From assembly GCF_041435335.1 (NCBI RefSeq), contig NZ_CP108430.1:2604001-2668000 (forward strand): 64,000 nt of DNA, in the 5' to 3' direction. Below the pieces are notes generated by a model that had not been told where the DNA came from, ran no database searches, and saw only the letters and a list, made by a program, of their open reading frames with translations. Position 1 is the stretch's first letter. Every line of letters begins with the position of its first letter. Of the stretch, positions 17,416 to 26,205 are shown piece by piece. The translations under genes were made by a program, and so were the position numbers. The DNA comes from Streptomyces sp. NBC_01283. GTDB taxonomy: Bacteria; Actinomycetota; Actinomycetes; Streptomycetales; Streptomycetaceae.

Positions 17416-18366
17416 TCAGCGCCCCAGTTCCTTGGACGGCTTGGCGGCGCGCAGCGGGTGCAGGGGGTCGAGAGGCTTCACGGGCTGCTCAAGGGGCGGC
17501 AGCTCCGGCAGGGCGTCCCAGGACACCTGCGCCCTCCGCAGGTCCGCACGGACCCGCTCAGCGAGCTTCCTGGTGTCCCGGCGGTTCATCACCGCCCCGA
17601 CCGCGGCGCCCACCATGAAGGGCATCAGGTTCGGCAGGTTCCGCACCATGCGCTTCATGATCTGCTGGCGCAGCTCGCGCTTCATCTGGCCGCCGAGCGC
17701 CGCGTTGATCGACGCGGGCTTCACCACGTCGATGCCGCGCTCCTCGGTCCACGCGGTGAGGTAGGCGGAGCTTCGCTCCTTGAGGTTGCCCGGCGGGCGC
17801 CGGCCGTAGACCTCGTGGAGTTCGGCGATCAGCTTCAGCTCGATCGCCGCGACCCCGGTGATCTCGGCGGCCATCTCCGCGGGCATCGCGGGCGGCACGG
17901 GCATCATCGCGGCGGCGCCGACCCCGGCACCGACCGTCGAGGTCGCGTTGGCCGCGCCGGAGATGAGTTTGTCCGCGAGCCGCTCGGCGTCCAGGCCCGG
18001 GAACTGTCTGCGAAGGGTGTTCAGGTCGCGGATCGGGACCCGCGGGGCGTTCTCGATGATCCGGTCGGCGAGATAGCCGATGCCGGCCTTGGCGCCGCGT
18101 CCGCTCTTGCGTACGCCCGCCTTGACTCCGTCCGTGACGGCGGCAACGCGGCCCATGGACACATGGGTCCAGGACGCCTTGTCGGCCGCCGTCTCGTCGT
18201 GTGCCACCTCTGGTGCCACCTCTGGGACGTTCGCCGGTCCGAGCGAGGCCGTTCCTGTGGGGGAAAAGCCCCGCTCGTCGTCACGCACGCCGTCCGGGAC
18301 GGCGCTTTCTTGGTCCGCTCCGCGCTTGCGGAAGCGGCGCTTCCTCGGCGGGGTCGAGCCTGTCAC
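17416..18366 (-). CDS. Conserved hypothetical protein with glycine/alanine-rich hydrophobic segment
   Basis: 316 residues, unrecognised function. A charged, low-complexity first 75 residues is followed by a region with VSMGRVAAVTDGVKAGVRK, AGIGYLADRIIE, a moderately hydrophobic stretch (GAGVGAAAMMPVPPAMPAEMAAEI) and LPNLMPFMVGAAVGAVMNRRDT near the C-terminus. It has some look of EcsC-type membrane-associated proteins, but I cannot confirm that. GTG start 18366. Stop codon lies 30 bases from the DUF3093 stop, and it is 13 bases downstream of DUF4193. Confidence 0.75.
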   Translation of the reverse strand: MTGSTPPRKRRFRKRGADQESAVPDGVRDDERGFSPTGTASLGPANVPEVAPEVAHDETAADKASWTHVSMGRVAAVTDGVKAGVRKSGRGAKAGIGYLADRIIENAPRVPIRDLNTLRRQFPGLDAERLADKLISGAANATSTVGAGVGAAAMMPVPPAMPAEMAAEITGVAAIELKLIAELHEVYGRRPPGNLKERSSAYLTAWTEERGIDVVKPASINAALGGQMKRELRQQIMKRMVRNLPNLMPFMVGAAVGAVMNRRDTRKLAERVRADLRRAQVSWDALPELPPLEQPVKPLDPLHPLRAAKPSKELGR

Positions 18367-18379
18367 GGCCGACCCTGCC

Positions 18380-18676
18380 CTAGTCGCAGTCGCGGCAGAT
18401 CGGCTGGCCGTTCTTCTCCCTGGCCAGCTGGCTGCGGTGGTGCACCAGGAAGCAGCTCATGCAGGTGAACTCGTCCTGCTGCTTCGGGAGCACCCGAACG
18501 GCGAGCTCCTCGTTCGAAAGATCCGCGCCGGGCAGTTCGAGGCCCTCTGCGGCCTCGAACTCGTCGACGTCTACGGCTGACGTCGACTTGTCGTTCCGAC
18601 GTGCCTTGAGTTCCTCGATGCTGTCCTCGTTGACGTCATCGTCGGTCTTACGTGGGGTGTCGTAGTCCGTTGCCAT
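18380..18676 (-). CDS. DUF4193 zinc-ribbon-like protein
   Basis: 98 residues. Acidic N-terminal half (TDDDVNEDSIEELKARR) and a C-terminal four-cysteine knuckle: CMSC, then about 20 residues later CRDC at the very end, probably binding Zn. ATG 18676 follows AGAGGGGGAGAG. DUF4193 proteins are near-universal in actinobacteria and lie beside dut/sigA loci. A role in transcription or RNA binding is possible but not shown. Confidence 0.88.
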   Translation of the reverse strand: MATDYDTPRKTDDDVNEDSIEELKARRNDKSTSAVDVDEFEAAEGLELPGADLSNEELAVRVLPKQQDEFTCMSCFLVHHRSQLAREKNGQPICRDCD

Positions 18677-19069
18677 GTCGCTCTCCCCCTCTGGGTGTCT
18701 GCGGTGTCTCAGCGCACGTAACGCGTGAGAGGCCGGACTTGTGCCCGACCTGAGGCGGAGATTTTGCCTCACATCAAGGTCTGTTACTCAATCGACACCC
18801 AACCGCACCCCTCAAGAGGTGATCGGTTTGGATGGCGATCGGGACCGTACACGGTCCGAATGTCGCACTTCACAGGCGCCACCCCGTGTACTTCCCGTGA
18901 TCAAGACCCCTGAAAACCCGGATTTTCCCGGCTTTCCGACGACTTTCACGATCACGGAGAGTAGATGGCCGAAAATTCGCCCGTGTGATCGATCGCACAC
19001 GAAATATCCAGGAACAGGTCCCGAAAATTCCGCGCAAAGCGAACATCGCGGCGCGTCCGCGGCAGCATC
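18677..19069. other. Intergenic region between DUF4193 and cutS
   Basis: 393 bases upstream of DUF4193 and downstream of cutS; noticeably less GC-rich than the genes around it. Only a weak 6-bp hairpin (GGACCG/CGGTCC, 18842-18857) is visible. It must carry the DUF4193 promoter; I see no gene or convincing motif. Confidence 0.6.
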
Positions 19070-20302
19070 TCAGAGAGGAAGGGTGACTCGCATCACGAGC
19101 CCTCCCCCCTCGCGCGGCTCCGCGATGATACGGCCCCCGTGGGCCCGCGCCACCGACCGGGCGATCGACAGGCCGAGTCCCACGCCCTTGTCGCTGCCCG
19201 TGCGCTCGGTCCTGAGCCGCCGGAACGGCTCGAAGAGGTTGTCGATCTCGTACGCGGGCACCACGGGGCCCGTGTTCGACACCACCAGGACCGCCTGGCC
19301 GTGCTGGGCCTCCGTCGTGACCTCGACCCAGCCCCCGTCCGGCACGTTGTACCTGACGGCGTTCTGGACGAGGTTCAGGGCGATCCGTTCCAGGAGGACG
19401 CCGTTGCCCTGGACGACGGCCGCGCCCCGGCTCCCGCGGACCTCCACGCCCTTCGCGTCCGCCTCGGCGAGCACCTGGTCGACGGCGCGGTCGGCGACCT
19501 CGGCGAGGTCGACAGGCTTGCGCTCCACGATCTGGTTGTCGCTGCGGGCGAGCAGCAGCAAGCCCTCCACGAGCTGCTCGCTGCGTTCGTTGGTCGCCAG
19601 GAGCGTCTTGCCGAGCTGCTGGAGCTCGGGGGGCGCCCCCGGGTCGGAGAGGTGCACCTCGAGCAGCGTGCGGTTGATCGCGAGCGGGGTGCGCAGCTCG
19701 TGCGAGGCATTGCCGACGAACCGCTGCTGGGCGGTGAAGGCCCGCTCCAGACGGTCCAGCATCTCGTCGAAGGTGTCCGAGAGCTCCTTCAACTCGTCGT
19801 CCGGCCCGTCCAGTTCGATGCGCCGGGACAGGTCCGTGCCGGCCACCCTGCGCGCGGTGCGCGTGATGCGGCCGAGCGGCGACAGGACGCGGCCCGCCAT
19901 CGCGTAGCCGAAGGCGAAGGCGATCACCGCGAGCCCCAGGAGGGCGAGCAGCGAGCGGCTCAGGAGGTTGTCCAGGGCGTCCTGGCGCTGTTCGTTGACG
20001 CAGTGGTTCATGGCGCTGTTGAGCTCGCCGGCGGACGGCTCGTGCGGGAAGTTGCAGGTGGTGCTGGCCACCTGGCCAGAGACGATCTTGAACGGCAGGT
20101 CGCTGCCCACGTTCAGGGCCTGCGCGGCGAGCAGATAGATGATCGAGAGCAGCAGGATGCCCGCGATCAGGAACATGCCGCCGTACAGCAGCGTGAGCCG
20201 TATGCGGATCGTGGGGCGCAGCCACGGGAAGGGCGGTTCGGCCTTCCTGGGGTCCCAGGTGGGTTTCGGGGGCGCCGTCGGTGGCGCCGGGGTCGCGGCC
20301 AC
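19070..20302 (-). CDS. cutS: CutS sensor histidine kinase
   Basis: 410 residues. Two membrane helices (about 37-58 and 118-137) flank an extracytoplasmic sensor of about 60 residues that contains two cysteines (in STTCNF and MNHCVNE). HAMP region, H-box ASHELRTPLAINRTLLE and ATPase motifs (LNLVQNAVRYN, GVGLGLSIA) follow. In Streptomyces CutRS responds to extracytoplasmic redox/secretion stress and affects antibiotic output; the two cysteines are the proposed sensor. GTG start six bases after the cutR stop. Confidence 0.9.
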   Translation of the reverse strand: MAATPAPPTAPPKPTWDPRKAEPPFPWLRPTIRIRLTLLYGGMFLIAGILLLSIIYLLAAQALNVGSDLPFKIVSGQVASTTCNFPHEPSAGELNSAMNHCVNEQRQDALDNLLSRSLLALLGLAVIAFAFGYAMAGRVLSPLGRITRTARRVAGTDLSRRIELDGPDDELKELSDTFDEMLDRLERAFTAQQRFVGNASHELRTPLAINRTLLEVHLSDPGAPPELQQLGKTLLATNERSEQLVEGLLLLARSDNQIVERKPVDLAEVADRAVDQVLAEADAKGVEVRGSRGAAVVQGNGVLLERIALNLVQNAVRYNVPDGGWVEVTTEAQHGQAVLVVSNTGPVVPAYEIDNLFEPFRRLRTERTGSDKGVGLGLSIARSVARAHGGRIIAEPREGGGLVMRVTLPL

Positions 20303-20308
20303 CGGGGA

Positions 20309-20962
20309 TCAGATCCGGTAGCCGGAGCCGGGCACCGTCACGATGACGGCGGGCTCGCCGAGCTTTCGCCGCAGGGTCATGACGGTCACCCGGACCACGT
20401 TCGTGAACGGGTCGGTGTTCTCGTCCCAGGCCTTTTCGAGCAGTTGCTCGGCGGAGACGACGGCACCCTCGCTGCGCAGCAGCACCTCGAGGACGGCGAA
20501 CTCCTTGGGGGCGAGCTGGATCTCCTTGCCGTCGCGGAAGATCTCGCGGCGGTTCGGGTCGAGCTTGATCCCGGCGCGCTCCAGGACGGGCGGGAGCGGC
20601 ACGCTCGTACGCCTGCCGAGGGCACGCACGCGTGCCGTGAGCTCGCTGAACGCGAACGGCTTGGGGAGATAGTCGTCGGCGCCGATCTCCAGGCCCTCGA
20701 CACGGTCGCTGACGTCGCCCGACGCGGTGAGCATCAGGACGCGGGTCGGCATGCCGAGCTCGACGATCTTGCGGCAGACGTCGTCCCCGTGCACGAGCGG
20801 GAGGTCCCGGTCGAGCACCACGACGTCGTAGTCATTGACCCCGATGCGTTCCAGGGCGGCCGCTCCGTCGTACACGACGTCGACGGCCATGGCCTCCCGG
20901 CGCAGTCCGGTGGCCACCGCATCGGCGAGCAGCTGCTCGTCCTCGACGACGAGTACGCGCAC
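20309..20962 (-). CDS. cutR: CutR response regulator
   Basis: 217 residues, exactly the known CutR length when started at GTG 20962 (MRVLVVEDEQ). OmpR-type: receiver with acidic pair E7-D8, phospho-acceptor Asp51 in VVVLDRDLP, Lys in LPKPFA, and a winged-helix effector with ENTDPFTNVVRVTVMTLRRKLG. Upstream in-frame sequence lacks domain character. Cotranscribed with cutS. Confidence 0.92.
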   Translation of the reverse strand: MRVLVVEDEQLLADAVATGLRREAMAVDVVYDGAAALERIGVNDYDVVVLDRDLPLVHGDDVCRKIVELGMPTRVLMLTASGDVSDRVEGLEIGADDYLPKPFAFSELTARVRALGRRTSVPLPPVLERAGIKLDPNRREIFRDGKEIQLAPKEFAVLEVLLRSEGAVVSAEQLLEKAWDENTDPFTNVVRVTVMTLRRKLGEPAVIVTVPGSGYRI

Positions 20963-21267
20963 GGCGCTGTCCTTCCTCTGTGCCCCTGCGGGCAGGTCTG
21001 TTCCTGGGGTGTGGCCTCCATCCTGCCCCTTTCGGCCATAAACCGGCTGTAAGGCGGTGTCCTGGCCGGGGAATGCGGGATTTTCTCCGGCGGTTGAGGT
21101 TTCCGTGGAAGAGAGCGAGGGGAGGACGACCTCACACCCCGCGATCACGCTTTGTATGTGGCGCGCCACAACCCGCTTTCTCCAGGGCGGCTTGAGACGT
21201 GATCGCCCCTTCTTGAACGGCACACCCCCGTGCCATCGACCCACGACCCAGCCGAGGGGGCGCAACC
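20963..21267. other. Control region between cutR and the 57-aa gene, with a 9-bp inverted repeat
   Basis: 305 bases between divergent genes. GCGATCACG at 21141-21149 is matched by CGTGATCGC at 21198-21206, a perfect 9-bp inverted repeat with a 48-base spacer that itself contains a GTGGCGCGCCAC palindrome. Could be paired binding sites for one regulator. No gene seen. Confidence 0.5.
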
Positions 21268-21441
21268 ATGGACGCTTTTACCGCAGGACTGCTGCAGCGC
21301 ATAAAGGCCACGGAGTCCGACCTCACGATGGCCCGTGAGACGGGCGACGACTTCCTTGCCGAGGTCGAGCAGGCCGAGCTGGAGGATCTGCACCGGCTGG
21401 CCGCCGAGCACGGCGTGGAGGTCGGCGTGCTGCACGCCTGA
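21268..21441 (+). CDS. 57-aa conserved-type hypothetical protein
   Basis: ATG behind GAGGGGG. Sequence is a single charged amphipathic helical run: MDAFTAGLLQRIKATESDLT, then MARETGDDFLAEVEQAELEDLHRLAAEHGVE in shortened reading. No cysteines or membrane segment. Ends at a strong terminator. Likely a real small protein (good ribosome site, codon use like neighbours); function unknown. Divergent from cutRS. Confidence 0.75.
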   Translation: MDAFTAGLLQRIKATESDLTMARETGDDFLAEVEQAELEDLHRLAAEHGVEVGVLHA

Positions 21442-21452
21442 TCCATTCGTAC

Positions 21453-21499
21453 GCAGAGGGGCCCCGGCATCCGTGGACGAGATGCCGGGGCCCCTCTGC
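21453..21499. terminator. Bidirectional terminator
   Basis: Perfect 19-bp stem GCAGAGGGGCCCCGGCATC with a 9-base loop between the convergent 57-aa gene and the inositol monophosphatase gene. Confidence 0.9.
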
Positions 21500-21519
21500 G
21501 TGCGGATCCGTGCGGCCGG

Positions 21520-22332
21520 TCAGTCGTGCCAGGCGCCGAGCTCCTCCAGGCGGCCCTGCAGGTCCTCGAAGAGGCCGGGTGGGGCCGCGATGGCCAGCTC
21601 GCCCGTGGGCGCCTCTCCGGGGCGTCCACCGGTCAGCGCGCCCGCTTCCCGCGCGACGAGGTCACCGGCCGCGAAGTCCCACGGGTTGAGGCCGCGCTCG
21701 TAGTACGCGTCCAGCCGGCCGAGCGCGACGTCGCACAGGTCGATCGCCGCCGAGCCGCCCCGGCGGATGTCCCGGACCAGCGGGATCAGCTGCCGGGCCA
21801 CCTCGGCCTGGTGGGCGCGGCGCTCGGCGATGTACCCGAACCCCGTGCCGACGAGGGCTTGTTCGAACGGGGGCGCGGGGCGGGTGTGCGCCGGATCGTC
21901 GTTGACGAAGGCGCCCTCCCCGAGGACGGCCCGGTAGGTCTCGCCGCGCATCGGGGCGTGCACCACGCCGACCAGCGTCTCGCCGTCCTTGCGGGCCGCG
22001 ATGGACACCGACCAGTCCGGGCGTCCGTACAGGTAGTTGACGGTGCCGTCGATCGGGTCGATCACCCACTGGACGCCGCTGCTGCCCTCGGAGCTCGCGC
22101 CCTCCTCGCCGAGCACGCCGTCGTCCGGCCTGCGCTCGGCGAGGAAGCCGGTGATCAGCTTCTCGGAGGCGATGTCCATCTCGGTGACGACATCGACCGC
22201 GCTGGTCTTCGTGGCGGCCACGCCCAGGTCGTCGGGGCGCCCGTCACGCAGGAAGGCTCCGGCGCGGTGCGCGGCCTCCAGGGCGACGCCGAGGAGTTCG
22301 GCCTTCAGCTGCTGGTCTGCGGGGTCGGTCAC
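21520..22332 (-). CDS. suhB: Inositol monophosphatase family protein
   Basis: 270 residues. Mg-dependent phosphatase fold with the family motifs GEEGAS (metal Glu), DPIDGTVNYLYG (metal Asp/Asp), GGSAAIDLCDVALGRLDAY and NPWDFAAG (metal Asp). Would release inorganic phosphate from myo-inositol 1-phosphate or a similar sugar phosphate. GTG 22332 follows AAGGAG; GTG 22365, overlapping the hemH stop as GTGA, is an alternative. Same conserved neighbourhood as mycobacterial suhB near sigA. Confidence 0.88.
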   Translation of the reverse strand: MTDPADQQLKAELLGVALEAAHRAGAFLRDGRPDDLGVAATKTSAVDVVTEMDIASEKLITGFLAERRPDDGVLGEEGASSEGSSGVQWVIDPIDGTVNYLYGRPDWSVSIAARKDGETLVGVVHAPMRGETYRAVLGEGAFVNDDPAHTRPAPPFEQALVGTGFGYIAERRAHQAEVARQLIPLVRDIRRGGSAAIDLCDVALGRLDAYYERGLNPWDFAAGDLVAREAGALTGGRPGEAPTGELAIAAPPGLFEDLQGRLEELGAWHD

Positions 22333-22361
22333 GGTGCTCCTTGTGCCTTCGCTGTCGGCGG

Positions 22362-23489
22362 TCACGCGTACGGGCTGTCGGCGCCCGCGGCCGCGGGCTT
22401 GGGCGCGCGGGCCGGGCAGCAGCCCACCGGGCACAGGTCGTGGCTCGCGCCGAGCGCGCCCAGGGCGCAGGGCGTGACCGCGCGCCCGCTCTCCGCACCG
22501 GCCCGCTCCAGGACGAGGTCCCGCACCGCGGCGGCGAACCGCGGGTCGGCGCCGACCGTGGCGGAGCGGCGGACCGGGAGGCCCAGTTCGGCGGCCTTCG
22601 CCTCGGCCTCGGTGTCGAGGTCGTACAGGACCTCCATGTGGTCCGAGACGAAGCCGATCGGGACCATCACCACCGCGGGCGCGCCCGCCGCCTGCCGCTC
22701 CTCCAGGTGGTCGCAGATGTCCGGCTCCAGCCACGGGATGTGCGGGGCGCCGCTGCGCGACTGGTAGACGAGCTGCCAGGGGTGTTCGACGCCGGTCTCC
22801 TCGCGCACCGCCTCGGCGATGAGCTCGGCCACGTCCAGATGCTCCGCGACGTACGCGCCGCCGTCCCCGTGGTCCTCGACGCGGCCCGAGGTGTCGGCGG
22901 CGGCGGTCGGGATGGAGTGCGTCGTGAAGGCGAGGTGTGCCCCGTCCCGTACGTCACCGGGGAGGTCGGCCAGGGACTTCAGGACCCCGTCGATCATGGG
23001 GCGGACGAAGCCGGGGTGGTTGAAGTAGTGCCGCAGCTTGTCGACGCGCGGCACCTCAAGTCCCTCGGAGGCGAGCACGGCGAGGGAGTCGGCCAGGTTC
23101 TCGCGGTACTGCCGGCAGCCCGAGTACGAGGCGTACGCGCTGGTCGCGAGGACGATCACCCGGCGGTGGCCGTCCCGGACGAGCTCGCGCAGGGTGTCGG
23201 TCAGATAGGGCGCCCAGTTGCGGTTGCCCCAGTAGACCGGCAGGTCGAGGCCGTGCTCCGCGAAGTCCTTGCGCAGGGCGTCGAGCAGGGCGCGGTTCTG
23301 GTCGTTGATCGGGCTGACCCCGCCGAATCGGAAGTAGTGCTGCCCCACCTCCTTGAGCCGCTCCTTGGGGATGCCGCGGCCCCGCGTCACGTTCTCCAGG
23401 AACGGGACCACGTCGTCCGGGCCTTCGGGGCCGCCGAACGAGAGCAGCAGCAGGGCGTCATAGGGAGAGGCATCAAGCGCATCGGACAT
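22362..23489 (-). CDS. hemH: Ferrochelatase
   Basis: 375 residues; inserts Fe2+ into a porphyrin (in actinobacteria normally coproporphyrin III). Starts [20 protein letters not shown], the class signature; active-site His in [10 protein letters not shown]; Glu in WLEPDI. The C-terminal cysteines ([18 protein letters not shown]) match the [2Fe-2S] ligands found in actinobacterial ferrochelatases. ATG 23489 chosen at MSDALDAS, since upstream residues are outside the family. Possibly cotranscribed with the phosphatase. Confidence 0.93.
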   Translation of the reverse strand: MSDALDASPYDALLLLSFGGPEGPDDVVPFLENVTRGRGIPKERLKEVGQHYFRFGGVSPINDQNRALLDALRKDFAEHGLDLPVYWGNRNWAPYLTDTLRELVRDGHRRVIVLATSAYASYSGCRQYRENLADSLAVLASEGLEVPRVDKLRHYFNHPGFVRPMIDGVLKSLADLPGDVRDGAHLAFTTHSIPTAAADTSGRVEDHGDGGAYVAEHLDVAELIAEAVREETGVEHPWQLVYQSRSGAPHIPWLEPDICDHLEERQAAGAPAVVMVPIGFVSDHMEVLYDLDTEAEAKAAELGLPVRRSATVGADPRFAAAVRDLVLERAGAESGRAVTPCALGALGASHDLCPVGCCPARAPKPAAAGADSPYA

Positions 23490-23633
23490 GCATCCGATCC
23501 TGCCACCCGTCACTGACAGCCGAAAATCATGGTGCGTCCGGCCCTGTCGCGAACGTAAGCTGTATGGGCCATCTTTACGCCTTACCGGGGCCCCTTCGTA
23601 GGAAGCCGCCTCGGCGCCTCAGCGGAGTCCCAC

Positions 23634-24884
23634 GTGCCAAGCCCCTACCGCGCCATCTTCGCCGCCCCCGGCACCAAGGGGTTCTCGACGGCGGGCTTCC
23701 TCGGGCGGATGCCGCTGTCGATGATGGGCATCGGCATCGTGACGATGGTGTCCCAGCTCACGGGGCGGTACGGACTCGCGGGCGCACTCTCCGCGACCGT
23801 CGCGCTCTCGGCCGCCGCGATCGGCCCGCAGATCTCGCGTCTCGTCGACCGGTACGGCCAGCGCCGGGTGCTGCGGCCCGCGACCCTGGCGTCCCTGGTG
23901 GCGGTCGCCGGTCTGCTGCTCTGCGCGAAGTACGGGCTCCCGGACTGGACGCTCTTCGCCTTCGCCGCCCTCGTCGGCTGCGTGCCGAGCGTGGGCTCGA
24001 TGATCAGGGCTCGCTGGGCGGTGCTCTACCGGGACACCCCGCAGTTGCACACCGCGTACTCCTTCGAATCCGTGGTGGACGAGATCTGCTTCATCTTCGG
24101 GCCGATCATCTCGATCGGTCTCTCCACGGTGTGGTTCCCGGAGGCAGGGCCGCTGCTCGCCGGCGTCTTCCTCGCCGTGGGCGTCTTCTGGCTGACGTCC
24201 CAGCGGGCCACCGAGCCCGTGCCGCACGGCCGTGAACACCACACCAAGGGCTCGGCGTTGCGCTCCGGAGGGCTGCAGGTCCTGGTCGCGACCTTCGCGG
24301 CGACGGGTGCGATCTTCGGCTCGATCGACGTGGTGACCGTCGCGTACGCCGAGGACCACGGTCACAAGGCGATGGCCAGCCTGGTCCTCGCGGTGTACGC
24401 GCTCGGCTCCTGTGTGGCCGGGGCGGCCTTCGGGCTCATGCACTTCAAGGGCGCTCCCGCACCGAGGTGGCTGCTGGGCGTCTGTGCGATGGCCGTGAGT
24501 ATGATCCCGCTTCAACTGGTCGGGAACCTTTCGTTGCTGGCCGTGGCGTTGTTCATCGCGGGCCTCTCCATAGCGCCGACCATGATCACGACGATGGCCC
24601 TCGTCGAACAGCACGTACCACGCGCGAAGCTGACCGAGGGCATGACCTGGGTGAGCACCGGACTCGCGGTCGGCGTCGCGCTCGGCTCCTCCGCGGCCGG
24701 CTGGGTCATCGACGCGGCCGGATCGGACGCCGGGTACGCGGTCCCCGGTCTGTCCGGGGCCGTCGCGGTGGCGATCGGGTTCCTTGGGTATCGCCGGCTG
24801 AAGAGGCCGGTTCCGCAACGGGGAGGGACCCATGAGCACGGCAGCGGGCACGGGCAGCGGGAAGAGCGCGGCAGCATGGCGTAA
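23634..24884 (+). CDS. MFS transporter
   Basis: 416 residues with about twelve membrane helices (e.g. MPLSMMGIGIVTMVSQLTG, ALSATVALSAAAIGP, LLAVALFIAGLSIAPTMITT) and the MFS loop 2-3 basic motif DRYGQRRVLRP. Substrate unknown. GTG start. Its 3' end overlaps the FAD oxidase gene by 53 bases in another frame, so the two are cotranscribed; the extra tail (GTHEHGSGHGQREERGSMA) is probably an effect of that overlap. Confidence 0.88.
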   Translation: MPSPYRAIFAAPGTKGFSTAGFLGRMPLSMMGIGIVTMVSQLTGRYGLAGALSATVALSAAAIGPQISRLVDRYGQRRVLRPATLASLVAVAGLLLCAKYGLPDWTLFAFAALVGCVPSVGSMIRARWAVLYRDTPQLHTAYSFESVVDEICFIFGPIISIGLSTVWFPEAGPLLAGVFLAVGVFWLTSQRATEPVPHGREHHTKGSALRSGGLQVLVATFAATGAIFGSIDVVTVAYAEDHGHKAMASLVLAVYALGSCVAGAAFGLMHFKGAPAPRWLLGVCAMAVSMIPLQLVGNLSLLAVALFIAGLSIAPTMITTMALVEQHVPRAKLTEGMTWVSTGLAVGVALGSSAAGWVIDAAGSDAGYAVPGLSGAVAVAIGFLGYRRLKRPVPQRGGTHEHGSGHGQREERGSMA

Positions 24885-26163
24885 CTGGGCGGGCAACGTC
24901 ACCGCCCGTCCGGTCAGGGAGGTCACCCCCGCGTCGGTCGACGAGCTCACCGCCGCGCTGCGGCAGGCCAAGGAGGACGGCCTCAAGGTGAAGCCGGTCG
25001 GCACGGGCCACTCCTTCACCGCCGCCGCGGCGACCGACGGCCTCCTGATACGCCCCGAACTCCTCACCGGCATCCGCAGGATCGACCGCGAGGCCGGCAC
25101 CGTCACGGTGGAAGCGGGCACTCCGCTGAAGCGCCTGAACGCGGCACTCGCCCGCGAGGGCCTCTCGCTCACGAACATGGGCGACATCATGGAGCAGACG
25201 GTCTCCGGCGCGACCAGCACCGGGACGCACGGCACGGGCCGCGATTCGGCGTCGATCTCCGCGCAGATCAAGGCACTTGAGCTGGTCACCGCGGACGGCA
25301 CGGTCCTCACCTGCTCGGAGAAGGAGAATCCCGAGGTCTTCGCGGCGGCCCGGATCGGCCTCGGCGCACTCGGCGTGATCAGCGCGATCACCTTCGCCGT
25401 GGAGCCCGTCTTCTTCCTCACCGCCCGCGAGGAACCGATGACCTTCGACAAGGTCACGAGCGAGTTCGACGCGCTCTACGCCGAGAACGAGCACTTCGAG
25501 TTCTACTGGTTCCCGCACACCGGCAACTGCACCACCAAACGCAACAACCGCAGCGCGGGCCCCGCCGACCCGCCCGGCAGGGTCAGCGCCTTCGTGGAGG
25601 ACGAAGTCCTCTCCAACGGCCTCTTCCAGGTGGTCAACACGATCGGCAGGGCCGTCCCCGCGACCATCCCCGGTATCGCCAGGATCTCCAGCAGGGCGCT
25701 CTCCGCCCGCACCTACACGGACATTCCCTACAAGGTCTTCACGAGCCCGCGCCGCGTGCGCTTCATGGAGATGGAGTACGCCGTTCCGCGGGCGGCCCTC
25801 GTCGAGACGCTGCGCGAGCTGAAGGCGATGGTGGAGCGCTCGAACCTGCGGATCAGCTTCCCCGTGGAGGTCCGTACGGCCCCCGCGGACGACATCACGC
25901 TCTCCACGGCCTCGGGCCGGGAGAGCGCGTACATCGCCGTCCACATGTACCGGGGCACGCCCTACCAGGCGTACTTCACCGCCGCCGAGCGGATCTTCAC
26001 CGCGCACGAGGGCCGGCCCCACTGGGGCAAGATCCACACCCGTGACGCCGACTACTTCGCGCGGGCCTATCCGCGCTTCGCCGAGTTCACGGAGCTGCGC
26101 GACCGCCTGGACCCGGACCGCATGTTCGGCAACGCCTACTTGCGCCGCGTCCTGGGCGACTGA
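24832..26163 (+). CDS. FAD-dependent D-arabinono-1,4-lactone/L-gulonolactone-type oxidase
   Basis: 443 residues of the VAO/PCMH flavoprotein family. FAD domain (about 20-190) with PVGTGHSFTAAA, whose His is the usual covalent flavin site, and TVSGATSTGTHGTG; then the ALO domain ending with HWGKIHT and DPDRMFGNAYLRRVLG, the family C-terminal signature. Would oxidise an aldonolactone or polyol (alditol oxidases belong to the same family) and reduce O2. ATG 24832 behind GGGAGGG, inside the end of the MFS gene. Confidence 0.9.
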   Translation: MSTAAGTGSGKSAAAWRNWAGNVTARPVREVTPASVDELTAALRQAKEDGLKVKPVGTGHSFTAAAATDGLLIRPELLTGIRRIDREAGTVTVEAGTPLKRLNAALAREGLSLTNMGDIMEQTVSGATSTGTHGTGRDSASISAQIKALELVTADGTVLTCSEKENPEVFAAARIGLGALGVISAITFAVEPVFFLTAREEPMTFDKVTSEFDALYAENEHFEFYWFPHTGNCTTKRNNRSAGPADPPGRVSAFVEDEVLSNGLFQVVNTIGRAVPATIPGIARISSRALSARTYTDIPYKVFTSPRRVRFMEMEYAVPRAALVETLRELKAMVERSNLRISFPVEVRTAPADDITLSTASGRESAYIAVHMYRGTPYQAYFTAAERIFTAHEGRPHWGKIHTRDADYFARAYPRFAEFTELRDRLDPDRMFGNAYLRRVLGD

Positions 26164-26183
26164 GGACCGCCGCCCGCGGGGTG

Positions 26184-26205
26184 GGCGTCCACGGGGATGG
26201 ACGCC
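26184..26205. terminator. Short hairpin between convergent genes
   Basis: GGCGTCCA pairs with TGGACGCC (8 bp) across a 6-base loop, between the oxidase stop and the stop of the repeat-rich membrane protein on the opposite strand. Confidence 0.55.

Noticed and set aside
18842..18857. Hairpin as the cutS terminator
   Set aside because: Only six base pairs and more than 200 bases from the cutS stop.
23619..25457. 612-codon open frame opposite the MFS and oxidase genes
   Set aside because: Composition is unlike any protein family and both plus-strand genes are well supported.
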